64,000 nt of DNA from Variovorax sp. WS11. Lineage in GTDB: Bacteria; Pseudomonadota; Gammaproteobacteria; Burkholderiales; Burkholderiaceae_C. Made by a program: the position numbers and the translations under genes. Shown one piece after another: positions 55,772 through 64,000 of the stretch. Each line of letters begins with the position of its first letter. The stretch's first letter is position 1. The notes beneath the pieces were generated by a model, which saw nothing but the letters and a program-made list of their open reading frames with translations, was not told the origin of the DNA and did not search any database. The stretch is taken from assembly GCF_010499245.1 (NCBI RefSeq), contig NZ_JAAGOW010000001.1, positions 62,001 through 126,000 of the forward strand, in the 5' to 3' direction.

Positions 55772-56527
55772 TCAGGCCGAGGCGCCCTCTTCGACCTCGA
55801 CGAACTCATCGGAATTGCCTTCGGCCACGGCCTTGACCACATCGCTGGCGGCGCTGGAACGGCCTTCGATGATCGCATCGGCGATGCCGCGGGCGTAAAG
55901 CGTGACGGCCTTCGACGAGTCGTCGTTGCCCGGGATCACGTAGTCGATGCCTTCGGGCGAGTGGTTGGAGTCCACCACGCCGATCAGCGGGATGCCCAGC
56001 TTCTTGGCCTCGGCCACGGCGATCTTGTGGAAGCCCACGTCGATCACGAAGATGGCATCGGGCAGCGCGCTCATGTCCTGAATGCCGCCGATGTCCTTCT
56101 CGAGCTTCTCGATCTCACGGGTGAAGGTCAGCTGCTCTTTCTTGCTGAGGTTGTCGAGGCCGGCTTCCTGCTGGGCCTTCATGTCCTTCAGGCGCTTGAT
56201 GGAGGTCTTGACGGTCTTGAAATTGGTCAACATGCCGCCGAGCCAGCGGGTGTCGACGAAGGGGACGCCGGCGCGGCGCGCCTCGGTCGCCACGATCTCG
56301 CGGGCCTGGCGCTTGGTGCCCACCATCAGGATGGTGCCGCGGTTGGCGGTGAGCTGCTTGGCGTACTTCATCGCTTCCTGGAACATCGGAAGCGTTTTTT
56401 CCAGATTGATGATGTGGATCTTGTTGCGATGGCCGAAGATGTACGGGGCCATCTTGGGGTTCCAGAAGCGCGTTTGGTGGCCGAAATGGACACCGGCTTC
56501 CAGCATTTCGCGCATGGTCGTCGACAT
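55772..56527 (-). CDS. rpsB: 30S ribosomal protein S2
   Basis: This 251-aa ribosomal protein has the S2 signatures at [22 protein letters not shown] near the N-terminus and the [24 protein letters not shown] segment near residue 195. A C-terminal acidic tail follows. It is the first gene of the 15-kb run and has a structured leader of over 100 nt. Confidence 0.97.
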   Translation of the reverse strand: MSTTMREMLEAGVHFGHQTRFWNPKMAPYIFGHRNKIHIINLEKTLPMFQEAMKYAKQLTANRGTILMVGTKRQAREIVATEARRAGVPFVDTRWLGGMLTNFKTVKTSIKRLKDMKAQQEAGLDNLSKKEQLTFTREIEKLEKDIGGIQDMSALPDAIFVIDVGFHKIAVAEAKKLGIPLIGVVDSNHSPEGIDYVIPGNDDSSKAVTLYARGIADAIIEGRSSAASDVVKAVAEGNSDEFVEVEEGASA

Positions 56528-56557
56528 AGGAATAACTCCAAAGGTTGGGTCTAAAAT

Positions 56558-56610
56558 CCAGCCCGTTTTGCGGACCTCTCGCGAGGGCCGCAACACCTCG
56601 AATGGGCTGG
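56558..56610 (-). promoter_or_regulatory. Structured rpsB leader
   Basis: The outer arms CCAGCCC (56558-56564) and GGGCTGG (56604-56610) enclose a GCGG / CCGC stem (56570-56573, 56588-56591) and an inner CCTC / GAGG hairpin. It lies about 30-80 nt upstream of the rpsB ATG and is a candidate S2 autoregulation site. Confidence 0.5.
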
Positions 56611-56658
56611 TTTGCGGATGTGTTTTGCGCTGGGAAAGACCCAGAGTGAAACCCGCAG

Positions 56659-56664
56659 AGTATA
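56659..56664 (-). promoter_or_regulatory. Candidate rpsB -10 element
   Basis: TATACT on the minus strand lies about 130 bp upstream of the rpsB ATG. The -35 side is only weakly matched. Confidence 0.4.
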
Positions 56665-56705
56665 GCACCACCACCCTTCCGCCTTGCCCGCAGCCACTCC
56701 ACACC

Positions 56706-58037
56706 ATGCGCCCTGACCTGCACGCCACCCGCCTGTCCCTGCTGGCCGGCGCCTCCGACGCGCGCACCGAGATGGAGCATTCCATCGCCGCGGCCAGCTC
56801 CCCGGCTTGCGAGCACGTCTTCACCCGTCCGATGTTCGAAGAGGCGCGCCAGGCGGCCGCGCTGGCGCAGCCCGAGCAGCGCCTGGCCGGGCTGGCCTTT
56901 TCGGCGAAGGACCTGTTCGATCTCGCCGGCCAGCCGACGCCGGCCGGCTCGGTCGTGCTGGCCCACGCCCCGTCGGCTCGGGCCGACGCCCCCGCCGTGG
57001 CCCGGCTGCGCGCCGCGGGCGGCAGCCTGCTGGGCCGCACCAACATGACCGAGTTCGCCTTCTCGGGGGTCGGCGTCAATCCGCATCACGGCACGCCCGC
57101 GAACCTGTGCGATCCGGGCACGCCACGCATCCCGGGCGGCTCGTCCTCGGGCGCTGCGATCTCGGTGGCCAGCGGTGCGGCCTTCATCGGGCTGGGTTCC
57201 GACACGGGCGGCTCGATCCGCATTCCGGCGGCGCTGAACGGCCTCGTCGGCTTCAAGAACACGGTGCGGCTGGTGCCGACGGAGGGTGCCCTGCCGCTGT
57301 CGACCACGCTGGACACGGTCTGCGCCATGACGCGTTCTGTGCGCGACGCTATCACCGCCCACGAGATCCTGGGCGCCCGGCGCGTCACCGCCGGCACCGC
57401 ACCGCTGTCCGCCTACCGCCTGGCCGTGGTCAAGGACCTGTTCTTCGACGAGATCGAGCCGGCCGTGGCCCGCGCCTTCGAGCGCACCCTGCGCACTCTG
57501 CGCGCCGCCGGCGCCCGCATCGACGAGATCGCGCTGCCCGAGTTGGCCGACCTGCGCTCGATCAACGCCACCGGCGGCTTCTCCGCCGCCGAGGCCTATG
57601 CCTGGCACCGCCTGCTGCTGGAACGCAGCGGCGCCGGCTACGACCCGCGGGTGGCGCAGCGCATCCTCAAGGGCGCGACGATGAAGGCGCACGAATACAT
57701 CGACCTCATGCAAGCGCGCCGCGACTGGATCGCCCGCATGGAACGCGCGCTCGCCCCCTTCGATGCCCTGCTGTCGCCCACAGTGCCGATCATGGCGCCG
57801 GCCCTGGCCGAGGTGGCACCCGGCGCCCAGCGCGACGAGGCCTTCTTCCGCATCAACGCGCTGCTGCTGCGCAACCCGTCGGTGGTGAACATGCTCGACG
57901 GCTGCGCCCTTTCGCTGCCCTGCCATGTCGAGGGCGAACTGCCCGTCGGCCTCATGCTCTGGCATGCCGCGCTGCACGACGATGCGGTGCTGGCGCTCGC
58001 GCTGCAGGTGGAACGCGAGTTGCAAGCGACGCACTAG
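56706..58037 (+). CDS. Amidase (amidase signature family)
   Basis: This 443-aa Ser-cisSer-Lys hydrolase has the full amidase signature: K68 in FSAKDLFD, the GGSSSGAA serines at 146-148 and the nucleophile S170 in [13 protein letters not shown]. It resembles AtzF/allophanate-hydrolase and GatA-like stand-alone amidases, but no extra domain shows which, so the substrate is open. It diverges from rpsB by 178 bp and precedes the DadA-like gene by 46 bp. Confidence 0.88.
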   Translation: MRPDLHATRLSLLAGASDARTEMEHSIAAASSPACEHVFTRPMFEEARQAAALAQPEQRLAGLAFSAKDLFDLAGQPTPAGSVVLAHAPSARADAPAVARLRAAGGSLLGRTNMTEFAFSGVGVNPHHGTPANLCDPGTPRIPGGSSSGAAISVASGAAFIGLGSDTGGSIRIPAALNGLVGFKNTVRLVPTEGALPLSTTLDTVCAMTRSVRDAITAHEILGARRVTAGTAPLSAYRLAVVKDLFFDEIEPAVARAFERTLRTLRAAGARIDEIALPELADLRSINATGGFSAAEAYAWHRLLLERSGAGYDPRVAQRILKGATMKAHEYIDLMQARRDWIARMERALAPFDALLSPTVPIMAPALAEVAPGAQRDEAFFRINALLLRNPSVVNMLDGCALSLPCHVEGELPVGLMLWHAALHDDAVLALALQVERELQATH

Positions 58038-58083
58038 GGCATCGCCCGCGGGCGCCGCCTCCTATCTCACCCCAAAGAACCGA

Positions 58084-59340
58084 ATGAAAATCGCGATCGT
58101 GGGCGCCGGCATCATTGGCGTCACCACCGCCTGGGAGTTGGCCTCGGACGGCCATGAAGTCATGGTCTTCGAGCGCCGCGGCGCGGCCGCCGAGGAATCC
58201 AGCTTCGCCAATGCCGGCGTCGTGGCGCCCGGCTATGTCACGCCCTGGGCCGCACCCGGCATGCGTGCCAAGGTGCTGCGCTCGCTGCTCTCCACCCACG
58301 GCGCGGTCAAGCTGCGCTGGCCGCTGAGCCGACGCGACCTGGGCTGGATGGCGCACTGGCAACGCGCCTGCCAGCTCGAAAGCTACCTGGCCAACCGCGC
58401 GCGCATGCAGCGCCTCGCCTTCTATAGCCGAACCCGGCTGCACGAGATCACCGAGGCGCGGGAGCTCAGCTACGAGCGCAGCGACGGCTACCTGGTGCTG
58501 CTGCGGTCCAAGCGCGAGAAGAAGCTGGTGCATGCCGGCCTCGAGGTACTGCGCCAGGCCGGCAGCAGCTTCCGCGAGGTGGACGCCGACGAGGCGCGCC
58601 GGATCGAGCCCGCGCTCAACCCCGACACTCCGCTGGCCGGCGCCATCCACCTACCGGACGACGAGGTGGCCAACTGCCGCCAGTTCGCCCTGCTGCTCAA
58701 GTGGGAGGCCGAGGCGCTGGGCGCGCAGTTCCATTTCAACTGCGACCTCGCGCCGCTCAGTCGCGCCGCGCCGACCGAAGTGCGGCTGGCGAGCGGCTCC
58801 GAAGGCCACCGCTTCGACGCCGTGGTGGTGTGCGCCGGCGTGGACTCGGCCAAGCTGCTGCGGCCGCTGGGCCTGCGCATCCCGCTCGCCCCGGTCTACG
58901 GCCACTCGATCAGCGCCAACATCCGCGAACCGCTCAATGCGCCGCGCAGCGCGGTGATGGACGAGCGCTTCAAGGTCGCGATCTCGCGCCTCGGCCTGCG
59001 CGTGCGCGTAGCGGGCAGCGCCGAGCTCGGCGGCTCGCTGGACAGCCTTCATCCCGACGCGCTGCGCACGCTCTACAAGGTGCTCCAGGACTGGTTCCCG
59101 GGCGCCGTCACCCTGCAGGCCGGCGTCCAGCAATGGAAGGGCGCGCGGCCGATGCTGCCGGACGGCCCGCCCATCATCGGACCGAGCGGCCTGCCCGGCG
59201 TCTGGCTCAACCTGGGGCACGGCTCCAGCGGCTGGGCGCTGTCCTGCGGCAGCGCGCGCGTGCTGGCGGACATGATGGGGGGGCGCGATCCGGGCATCGA
59301 TCTCGAAGGGCTGGGCATCGAGCGTTTGCTGCAACACTAG
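58084..59340 (+). CDS. D-amino acid dehydrogenase (DadA-like FAD oxidoreductase)
   Basis: This 418-aa protein has the FAD Rossmann motif IVGAGIIGVTTAWELA at residues 5-20, the ESSFANAGVVAPGYVTPWA substrate-region motif, and a C-terminal GHGSSGWALSCGSARVLADMM segment, all as in DadA. It should oxidise D-amino acids to 2-oxoacids and pass electrons to the respiratory chain. The operon context (amidase upstream, Nnr downstream) does not fix the substrate. The alanine racemase gene dadX is not present. Confidence 0.88.
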   Translation: MKIAIVGAGIIGVTTAWELASDGHEVMVFERRGAAAEESSFANAGVVAPGYVTPWAAPGMRAKVLRSLLSTHGAVKLRWPLSRRDLGWMAHWQRACQLESYLANRARMQRLAFYSRTRLHEITEARELSYERSDGYLVLLRSKREKKLVHAGLEVLRQAGSSFREVDADEARRIEPALNPDTPLAGAIHLPDDEVANCRQFALLLKWEAEALGAQFHFNCDLAPLSRAAPTEVRLASGSEGHRFDAVVVCAGVDSAKLLRPLGLRIPLAPVYGHSISANIREPLNAPRSAVMDERFKVAISRLGLRVRVAGSAELGGSLDSLHPDALRTLYKVLQDWFPGAVTLQAGVQQWKGARPMLPDGPPIIGPSGLPGVWLNLGHGSSGWALSCGSARVLADMMGGRDPGIDLEGLGIERLLQH

Positions 59341-59359
59341 GGGTTCCGCCGCCGTCAGG

Positions 59360-60835
59360 ATGGAAGGGCCCTCCATGCAACGCATCACTGCCGCCATCAC
59401 TGCACCGCTGTTCGGCGTCGCGGCTTCGCGCCGGATCGAACAGACGGCTGCGGCCAGCCTGCCGCCACACACGCTGATGCAGCGCGCCGGGCTGGCGGTC
59501 GCGCGGCTTGCCATGGCGACCGCGCCGCACGCGCGCACGATCTGGATCGCCTGCGGCCCCGGCAACAACGGGGGCGACGGCTTCGAGGCAGCAGCACAAC
59601 TGCGGCAGCGCGGCTTCGCCCCAGTCGTCACCCGCATCGGCGATGACGCTCGCCTGCCGGCCGACGCAGCCGCCTCGCTGCAACGCGCGCGCGATGCCGG
59701 CGTGCGCTTCGCGGACGCGCCACCGGCGCATGCCGATCTCGCCATCGACGCCCTGCTCGGCCTGGGCGCTGCCCGCGCGCCGGAGGGCCCCATGGCCGAT
59801 TGGTTGCGGCGCATGCACGCCGGCCCTGCGCCCGTGCTCAGCGTGGACACGCCTTCGGGCCTGAATGCCGACACCGGCGTGCTGTCGCTGGACTTCCTGG
59901 CTTCTGCTGCCGGGCAGGCGCATGGGGTCCGCCGACTGTGCCTCAGCCTGCTGACGCTCAAGCCCGGCCTCTTCACGGCGCAAGGGCGTGACGCGGCCGG
60001 CGAGCTGTGGTTCGATGACCTGGATTCAGCGCCCGGGGCCGAGCCGCCCACCGCCCGGCTGCTCGGCGAGCCTCCCGCCGCGACGCGGCCGCATGCCTCC
60101 CACAAGGGGAGCTATGGCGATGTCGTGGTGATCGGCGGCGCCCCGGGGATGGCGGGAGCCGCCCTGCTCGCGGCCACGGCGGCGCTGCACGCCGGCGCCG
60201 GCCGCGTCTATGTCGCGCCGCTCGATGCCGGGCTCGCGCCGCTCGACCCGACGCAGCCCGAGCTGATGTTCCGGCGCCCGGAGGCGCTCGACCTGGCGGC
60301 CATGACCGTGGTCTGCGGCTGCGGCGGCGGCGCGGCGGTGCGCGATCCGCTGCCGCGCGTGCTCGAGGAAGCCCGGGCGCTGGTGCTCGATGCCGACGCG
60401 CTCAACGCCATCGCTGCGGACGGTGCCCTTCAGGCACTGCTCGACGCACGCGCGCGCACGGGACGCGCCACGGTGCTCACGCCGCATCCCCTTGAAGCTG
60501 CGCGCCTGCTGGGCACCGGCACGGCCGAGGTGCAGGCCGATCGGCTGCGTGCGGCCCAGCGCCTGGCGGAGTGCTTCGGCGCAACGATCGTCCTCAAGGG
60601 CTCGGGCACCATCGTGGCCGCGGCAGGAGAGACGCCGGTGATCAACCCCACCGGCAACGCACGTCTCGCGACCGCAGGCACCGGCGACGTGCTGGCCGGC
60701 ATGATCGGCGCCGCGCTGGCAGCCGGCCGGCCTGCGATGGCGGCCAGCCGCGAGGCGGCGTGGCTCCACGGCGACCGTGCCGACCGCTGGCCCGAGAGCC
60801 TACCGCTCACCGCCTGTGCGCTGGCGCGCGGCTGA
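59360..60835 (+). CDS. nnr: Bifunctional NAD(P)H-hydrate repair enzyme Nnr
   Basis: This 491-aa fused protein repairs damaged NAD(P)H. The N-terminal YjeF_N epimerase domain (about 15-225) has CGPGNNGGDGFEAA and VDTPSGLNADTG, and the C-terminal ADP/ATP-dependent dehydratase domain (about 240-490) has HKGSYGDVVVIGGAPGMAGA and NARLATAGTGDVLAGM. The ATG at 59360 and a second one at 59375 are both possible. Its stop is 16 bp before the insertion sequence. Confidence 0.93.
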   Translation: MEGPSMQRITAAITAPLFGVAASRRIEQTAAASLPPHTLMQRAGLAVARLAMATAPHARTIWIACGPGNNGGDGFEAAAQLRQRGFAPVVTRIGDDARLPADAAASLQRARDAGVRFADAPPAHADLAIDALLGLGAARAPEGPMADWLRRMHAGPAPVLSVDTPSGLNADTGVLSLDFLASAAGQAHGVRRLCLSLLTLKPGLFTAQGRDAAGELWFDDLDSAPGAEPPTARLLGEPPAATRPHASHKGSYGDVVVIGGAPGMAGAALLAATAALHAGAGRVYVAPLDAGLAPLDPTQPELMFRRPEALDLAAMTVVCGCGGGAAVRDPLPRVLEEARALVLDADALNAIAADGALQALLDARARTGRATVLTPHPLEAARLLGTGTAEVQADRLRAAQRLAECFGATIVLKGSGTIVAAAGETPVINPTGNARLATAGTGDVLAGMIGAALAAGRPAMAASREAAWLHGDRADRWPESLPLTACALARG

Positions 60836-60847
60836 AGAAGAACTCGT

Positions 60848-60851
60848 CTAG
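60848..60851. repeat. CTAG left of the IS (target duplication or IR tip)
   Basis: CTAG flanks both ends of the insertion sequence (60848-60851 and 62818-62821). The right copy contains the SDR stop codon. Confidence 0.65.
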
Positions 60852-60865
60852 CCCGAGATTCCCCC
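60852..60865 (+). repeat. Left terminal inverted repeat of the IS
   Basis: CCCGAGATTCCCCC, facing the right end at 62804-62817. Confidence 0.65.
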
Positions 60866-60931
60866 AAGCGCGAAGCGCGTTTGCCTTTGCACGACAAGGA
60901 CTTGGCGTGAGATCGGGGTTCCGACTTCTGT

Positions 60932-62668
60932 CTACAGGCGGATCTGCTGGATGAGGTCGAGCGCGCGCTGCTGCTTGGCGTTGGGCGTGGTGAGGACCTC
61001 GAAGGTCGGTGCCTCGGGGCCGGCCTGTGGGGCTCGGCAGGTATTGCGCGCGATGGTGGCGAGCTCGGCCATCAGGGTGGAGAAGCTGTGCACGGGCGTG
61101 CCGTCGTCCAGGGTGTGGCGGGCTGCCTTGGCCAGCGCCGCCTTGGAACGCGTGGCCGGCGCCACCGGGTCACGCGTGGCCTTGGCGCGCCGGTCGGTGT
61201 CGGCGAACATCAGCGGCGCCCAAGCCTCGCGCATGTGCCACTCGACGTAGTAGGCCAGCATGCACAGGAAGATGTGAGCCCGTACCCGATCGGCGGTGCG
61301 GTGGTGGATCGGGCGCACCTTTAGGTCGATCGTCTTGAGCGAGCGGAACGCGCGCTCGACGTTGGCGAGCGCCTTGTAGTTGCGCACGCAGTCGGCCGAG
61401 TCCATCTGTGTGGGCGGCACCGACGTACGGATGATGTAAATGCCGTCCAGCGCCGCCTCGGCGGCAATGGCGTCTGTCTTGCGCGCGAAGGTAAAGGCGG
61501 TGTCGCCGATGGCCAACTCGAAGTGCTTGGCCATCTTGTACTGGTTGATCACCTTGCCCACGCGCAAGCCGATCTCATCCTTCCCGGCGAGCTTGCCCGC
61601 GTCCACGCGGGCCTTGATCTTCTCGAGGTTGGCCTCGGTGGCCGCCAGTAACTCCTCGCGCTTGTGCGTGCGCAGCTTGGCAAGCTCCGGATTGCGGCAT
61701 GCCACCAGGCGCTCGCCCGGATAGTCCGGCGAGCTCAGCTCGAGCAGATTGCGCTCGTCGAACAGGTCCAGTTGCAGCTGCCCTTGCTCGACCAGCGCGC
61801 GGATCGAGACGCTCTTCAGCGCCGTGATCCAGGCGATGCCGTCGCTCTCGCGCATCTCGTCAATGGCCTTGTTCGAGATCATTCCGCGGTCGCCCACCAT
61901 CACCAGCTGCTCGATGCCGAAGTCCTCGCGCAGCCGCTTGACCTCGGGCATCAAGGTCTGGCTGTCGGCGACGTTGCCCTCGTGCACCGACACGGCCAGC
62001 GGGCAGCCGCGCGCATCGGTGAGCAGGCCGTAGTTGACCTGCAGCAGGCCCTTCTTGCCATCGCGGCTGTAGCCAAGCTTGGCCAGCGGACAGCAACTGC
62101 CCTCGAAGTAGCTGGAGGACAGGTCGTACAGCACCAGGCCACCGGGGCTCAGATGGCGCGAGGCGAGCTTCTTCTGGATGCGATCCTGGCGCTCGAGCAG
62201 CCAGTCCATCGCCGCATACAGATCATCCTCATCGGCGTCGGCGACACCGAAGTCCTCGGCCAGTGTCGTGGTGTGCCACCAGCGCGTGGTGGCGAGCTTC
62301 GTGTGCGGGGCGACGATGCGCGCGGCCACCATGGCCAGCACCAGCGCACGCTCGGCGCAGGGCTTGGAGGCCAGCAGCGAGGCCATCTCCAGGCTGGCCA
62401 TCGCGGCGCCTGCTGCCTGCACATGGCCGTGGGGACGCGAGCGCGTGATCTGGAACGCCGAGGACACGGGCACGAAGGTCTCGCCCTGCAGCGAGCGCCG
62501 GATGATCTCGATGAGCTCATCGGGCAGGTGCGACAGGTTGCCCAGGGTCTCGTTCTTGACCTTGCCGTCCTCGCGGTAGCTGCGGCGCAGCAGATGGGTG
62601 CGATAGACCTGGTCCTTGTAGGTGCGCGTCGTAGTGACGACATGAGCGGTACCGGTTCGGGCTGCCAT
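60932..62668 (-). CDS. IS1634-family transposase
   Basis: This 578-aa DDE transposase opens with the family's TYKDQVYRTHLLRRSYREDGKVKNETLGNLSHLPDE-like region and carries a probable DDE triad of D182 (YDLSSSYFEG), D260 (VGDRGM) and E438 (NVERAFRSLK). The length is full and there is no frameshift, so the element may still be active. I take the ATG at 62668; a GTG at 62686 is an alternative. The 96 bp after the stop and the 131 bp before the start make up the rest of the IS. Confidence 0.9.
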   Translation of the reverse strand: MAARTGTAHVVTTTRTYKDQVYRTHLLRRSYREDGKVKNETLGNLSHLPDELIEIIRRSLQGETFVPVSSAFQITRSRPHGHVQAAGAAMASLEMASLLASKPCAERALVLAMVAARIVAPHTKLATTRWWHTTTLAEDFGVADADEDDLYAAMDWLLERQDRIQKKLASRHLSPGGLVLYDLSSSYFEGSCCPLAKLGYSRDGKKGLLQVNYGLLTDARGCPLAVSVHEGNVADSQTLMPEVKRLREDFGIEQLVMVGDRGMISNKAIDEMRESDGIAWITALKSVSIRALVEQGQLQLDLFDERNLLELSSPDYPGERLVACRNPELAKLRTHKREELLAATEANLEKIKARVDAGKLAGKDEIGLRVGKVINQYKMAKHFELAIGDTAFTFARKTDAIAAEAALDGIYIIRTSVPPTQMDSADCVRNYKALANVERAFRSLKTIDLKVRPIHHRTADRVRAHIFLCMLAYYVEWHMREAWAPLMFADTDRRAKATRDPVAPATRSKAALAKAARHTLDDGTPVHSFSTLMAELATIARNTCRAPQAGPEAPTFEVLTTPNAKQQRALDLIQQIRL

Positions 62669-62679
62669 GGAAACAACTC

Positions 62680-62719
62680 TAGTCACATATCATCAAACTT
62701 CAAGTCAATTTAGTGACTA
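62680..62719. repeat. Inverted repeat before the transposase start
   Basis: TAGTCAC (62680-62686) and GTGACTA (62713-62719) form a 7-bp palindrome across the likely promoter or start region of the transposase. It may be a repressor-type site or an mRNA hairpin. Confidence 0.4.
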
Positions 62720-62730
62720 CATGTATCATC

Positions 62731-62757
62731 CAAAAAAATCCTCCAGAGAGGAGGATT
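62731..62757 (-). terminator. Terminator inside the IS, before the transposase
   Basis: ATCCTCC / GGAGGAT (62738-62756) with a 5-nt loop is followed on the minus strand by seven T (62732-62738). It would stop transcription entering from the SDR side. Confidence 0.8.
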
Positions 62758-62803
62758 CATCAGCAGCGACAAGCACTTGCCGTAGTTGGAGTAACTACAG
62801 AGG

Positions 62804-62817
62804 GCGGGAACTTCGGT
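62804..62817 (-). repeat. Right terminal inverted repeat of the IS
   Basis: Read inward on the minus strand it is ACCGAAGTTCCCGC, a 10/14 match to the left end. Confidence 0.65.
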
Positions 62818-63579
62818 CTAGCCCCGCCCGACGAAGGGCATCTTGGTCGCCATCACCGTGTGGAACAACACGTTGGCTTCCAGCGGCAGGTTGGCCATGT
62901 AGAGCACCGACTGGCCGACGATGGACACATCCATCACCGGCTCGATCGCGATCTCGCCATTGGCCTGCGGCACGCCCTTGGTCATGCGCGCCGCCAGCTC
63001 GGTCATCGCATTGCCCACGTCGATCTGGCCCACCGCGATGTCGTGCTTGCGGCCGTCGAGCGACGCAGTCTTGGTGAGCCCTTCGACCGCATGCTTGGTC
63101 GCCGTGTAGGCTATGGAATTGGGCCGCGGCGCGGTTGCGGAGATCGATCCGTTGTTGATGATGCGGCCGCCGCGCGGCGTCTGCGCCTGCATGGTGCGGA
63201 AAGCCTGCTGGATGCAATAGAACATCCCGTTGAGGTTGATGTCGACCACGCCGCGCCACTGCTCCGGCGTCCATTGCTCGAAGGGCCCGGGCGGATTGCC
63301 GACGCCGGCGTTGTTGAACAGCAAATCGACCCGGCCGAAGCGCTCCACCGCAGCTGCGAACAGGGCCTGCACCGACTCGGGATTGGCCACGTCCGTCGGC
63401 ACCGCGAAGGCACGCGCGCCGGCGCCCGATTCGTCGGCCACCTGCTCCAGCGGCTCCAGCCGCCGGCCCGCCAGCACCACGCTCCAGCCGTCGCCCAGCA
63501 AGGCCAGCGCGGCGGATCGGCCGATGCCGCTGCCCGCGCCCGTGACGATCGCGATGCGGCTCTTCTTCTCTGCATTCAT
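62818..63579 (-). CDS. SDR family oxidoreductase
   Basis: This 253-aa short-chain dehydrogenase has the cofactor motif [10 protein letters not shown] near residue 14, the NNAGVG motif near residue 90, the catalytic S-Y-K set (SISATAP serine and YTATK) and the C-terminal GRG end. The substrate is unknown. Its TAG stop is the CTAG that borders the insertion sequence, so the coding frame is intact. It lies 13 bp after the rnr stop, in one transcript. Confidence 0.9.
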   Translation of the reverse strand: MNAEKKSRIAIVTGAGSGIGRSAALALLGDGWSVVLAGRRLEPLEQVADESGAGARAFAVPTDVANPESVQALFAAAVERFGRVDLLFNNAGVGNPPGPFEQWTPEQWRGVVDINLNGMFYCIQQAFRTMQAQTPRGGRIINNGSISATAPRPNSIAYTATKHAVEGLTKTASLDGRKHDIAVGQIDVGNAMTELAARMTKGVPQANGEIAIEPVMDVSIVGQSVLYMANLPLEANVLFHTVMATKMPFVGRG

Positions 63580-63592
63580 CTTCGCTTCTCCT

Positions 63593-64000
63593 TCAACGGC
63601 GCGGCTTGCGCCCTTTCATCTTGTTGGCGGCCTTCTTGACGGCCGAACGGAAAGCCTGCATGGCCGACTGCGGCGCCGCACCGGCGGCGTGTTCGCTGTG
63701 CTCGACCGAAGCGGTTTCTGGCTTCTTGCGCGCGCTGCGCTTGGTCGAGGCCTTGGCGGGAACGCCGCCGGTCGCGATGCCCTTGTCCTTCAAGGCGCGC
63801 GCGCTCAGTTCCTCGCCCTCGCGTACCAGACGGAAATCGATCTTGCGGCCATCGAGATCGACGCGGCTCACCTGCACGCGCACGCGGGTGCCGATGGCGT
63901 AGCGAATGCCCGTGCGCTCGCCGCGCAGCTCCTGACGTTGCTCGTCGAACTTGAAGTATTCGCCGCCGAGCTCGGTGATGTGCACCAAGCCCTCGACATA
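63593..64000 (-). CDS. rnr: Ribonuclease R, C-terminal part (cut by the window edge)
   Basis: The 135 residues seen are the C-terminal S1 RNA-binding domain ([20 protein letters not shown], then [23 protein letters not shown]) and a long Lys/Arg/Ala-rich tail, as in RNase R. The catalytic RNB domain lies outside the window. The S1 plus basic-tail combination favours RNase R over RNase II or a lone S1 protein. Confidence 0.85.
   Translation of the reverse strand, partial: YVEGLVHITELGGEYFKFDEQRQELRGERTGIRYAIGTRVRVQVSRVDLDGRKIDFRLVREGEELSARALKDKGIATGGVPAKASTKRSARKKPETASVEHSEHAAGAAPQSAMQAFRSAVKKAANKMKGRKPRR

Larger units (their letters stand above)
60852..62817 (-). mobile_element. IS1634-family-like insertion sequence
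   Basis: The 1966-bp element is bounded by an imperfect inverted repeat. The left end reads CCCGAGATTCCCCC (60852-60865); the right end, read inward, is ACCGAAGTTCCCGC, 10 of 14 identical and 14 of 18 with the flanking CTAG. One transposase gene fills most of it. It is inserted between the convergent nnr and SDR genes, and both remain intact. Confidence 0.8.

Noticed and set aside
60852..62817. Composite transposon or cargo-carrying element
   Set aside because: Only one IS copy and a single transposase; no second IS or cargo gene lies in the window.

Overview
The window is high-GC bacterial chromosome, almost all of it ordinary core genome. The gene order, the protein families and the mix of ATG, GTG and TTG starts point to a betaproteobacterium of the order Burkholderiales, family Comamonadaceae, most like Variovorax or a close relative. 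The genus is an inference from recognition, not from a search. I count 63 protein genes (one cut by the window edge), no tRNA, rRNA or CRISPR array, and one insertion sequence.

Layout. 1-10.7 kb: sbcB, cls, clpA/clpS, icd, two tiny exported Ala/Lys-rich proteins, a DUF192 protein, sodB and xseA. 11.0-14.85 kb: exbB-exbD-lpxK-trm112-kdsB-adk, an envelope/LPS precursor operon. 14.9-22.5 kb: a DUF6152 protein with a membrane partner, an L-asparaginase, lexA with two LexA boxes, a 110-aa unknown, a D-2-hydroxyacid dehydrogenase with an MFS transporter, and a FimV-like membrane protein. 22.6-28.1 kb: an acyl-CoA catabolic cluster (3-hydroxyacyl-CoA dehydrogenase, enoyl-CoA hydratase, Crp/Fnr regulator, phosphotransferase, ACAD10/11-like acyl-CoA dehydrogenase). 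28.1-33.6 kb: a GNAT protein, glmM, folP, ftsH and rlmE. 33.65-36.75 kb: yhbY, a glycosyltransferase-like gene, DUF4149, greA and a Kdo hydroxylase. 36.76-41.2 kb: carB and carA.

41.3-56.5 kb, minus strand, is one long run of 15 co-directional genes: rpsB-tsf-pyrH-frr-uppS-cdsA-dxr-rseP-bamA-skp-lpxD-fabZ-lpxA-lpxB-rnhB-trmH. It links translation factors, isoprenoid and phospholipid synthesis, outer-membrane protein assembly and lipid A synthesis. 56.7-60.8 kb holds an amidase, a DadA-like dehydrogenase and a fused Nnr repair enzyme. An IS1634-like element (60852-62817) sits between nnr and an SDR gene, followed by the 3' end of rnr.

No gene cluster here looks like an undescribed defence, mobile or biosynthetic system. 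The signals most worth a second look are regulatory or structural. They are a hairpin pair that can hide the exbD ribosome site, a cluster of DnaA-box-like sites before exbB, a structured rpsB leader, an IS inserted at the stop codon of an SDR gene with its own shielding terminator, and a split ACAD11-like kinase/dehydrogenase pair.
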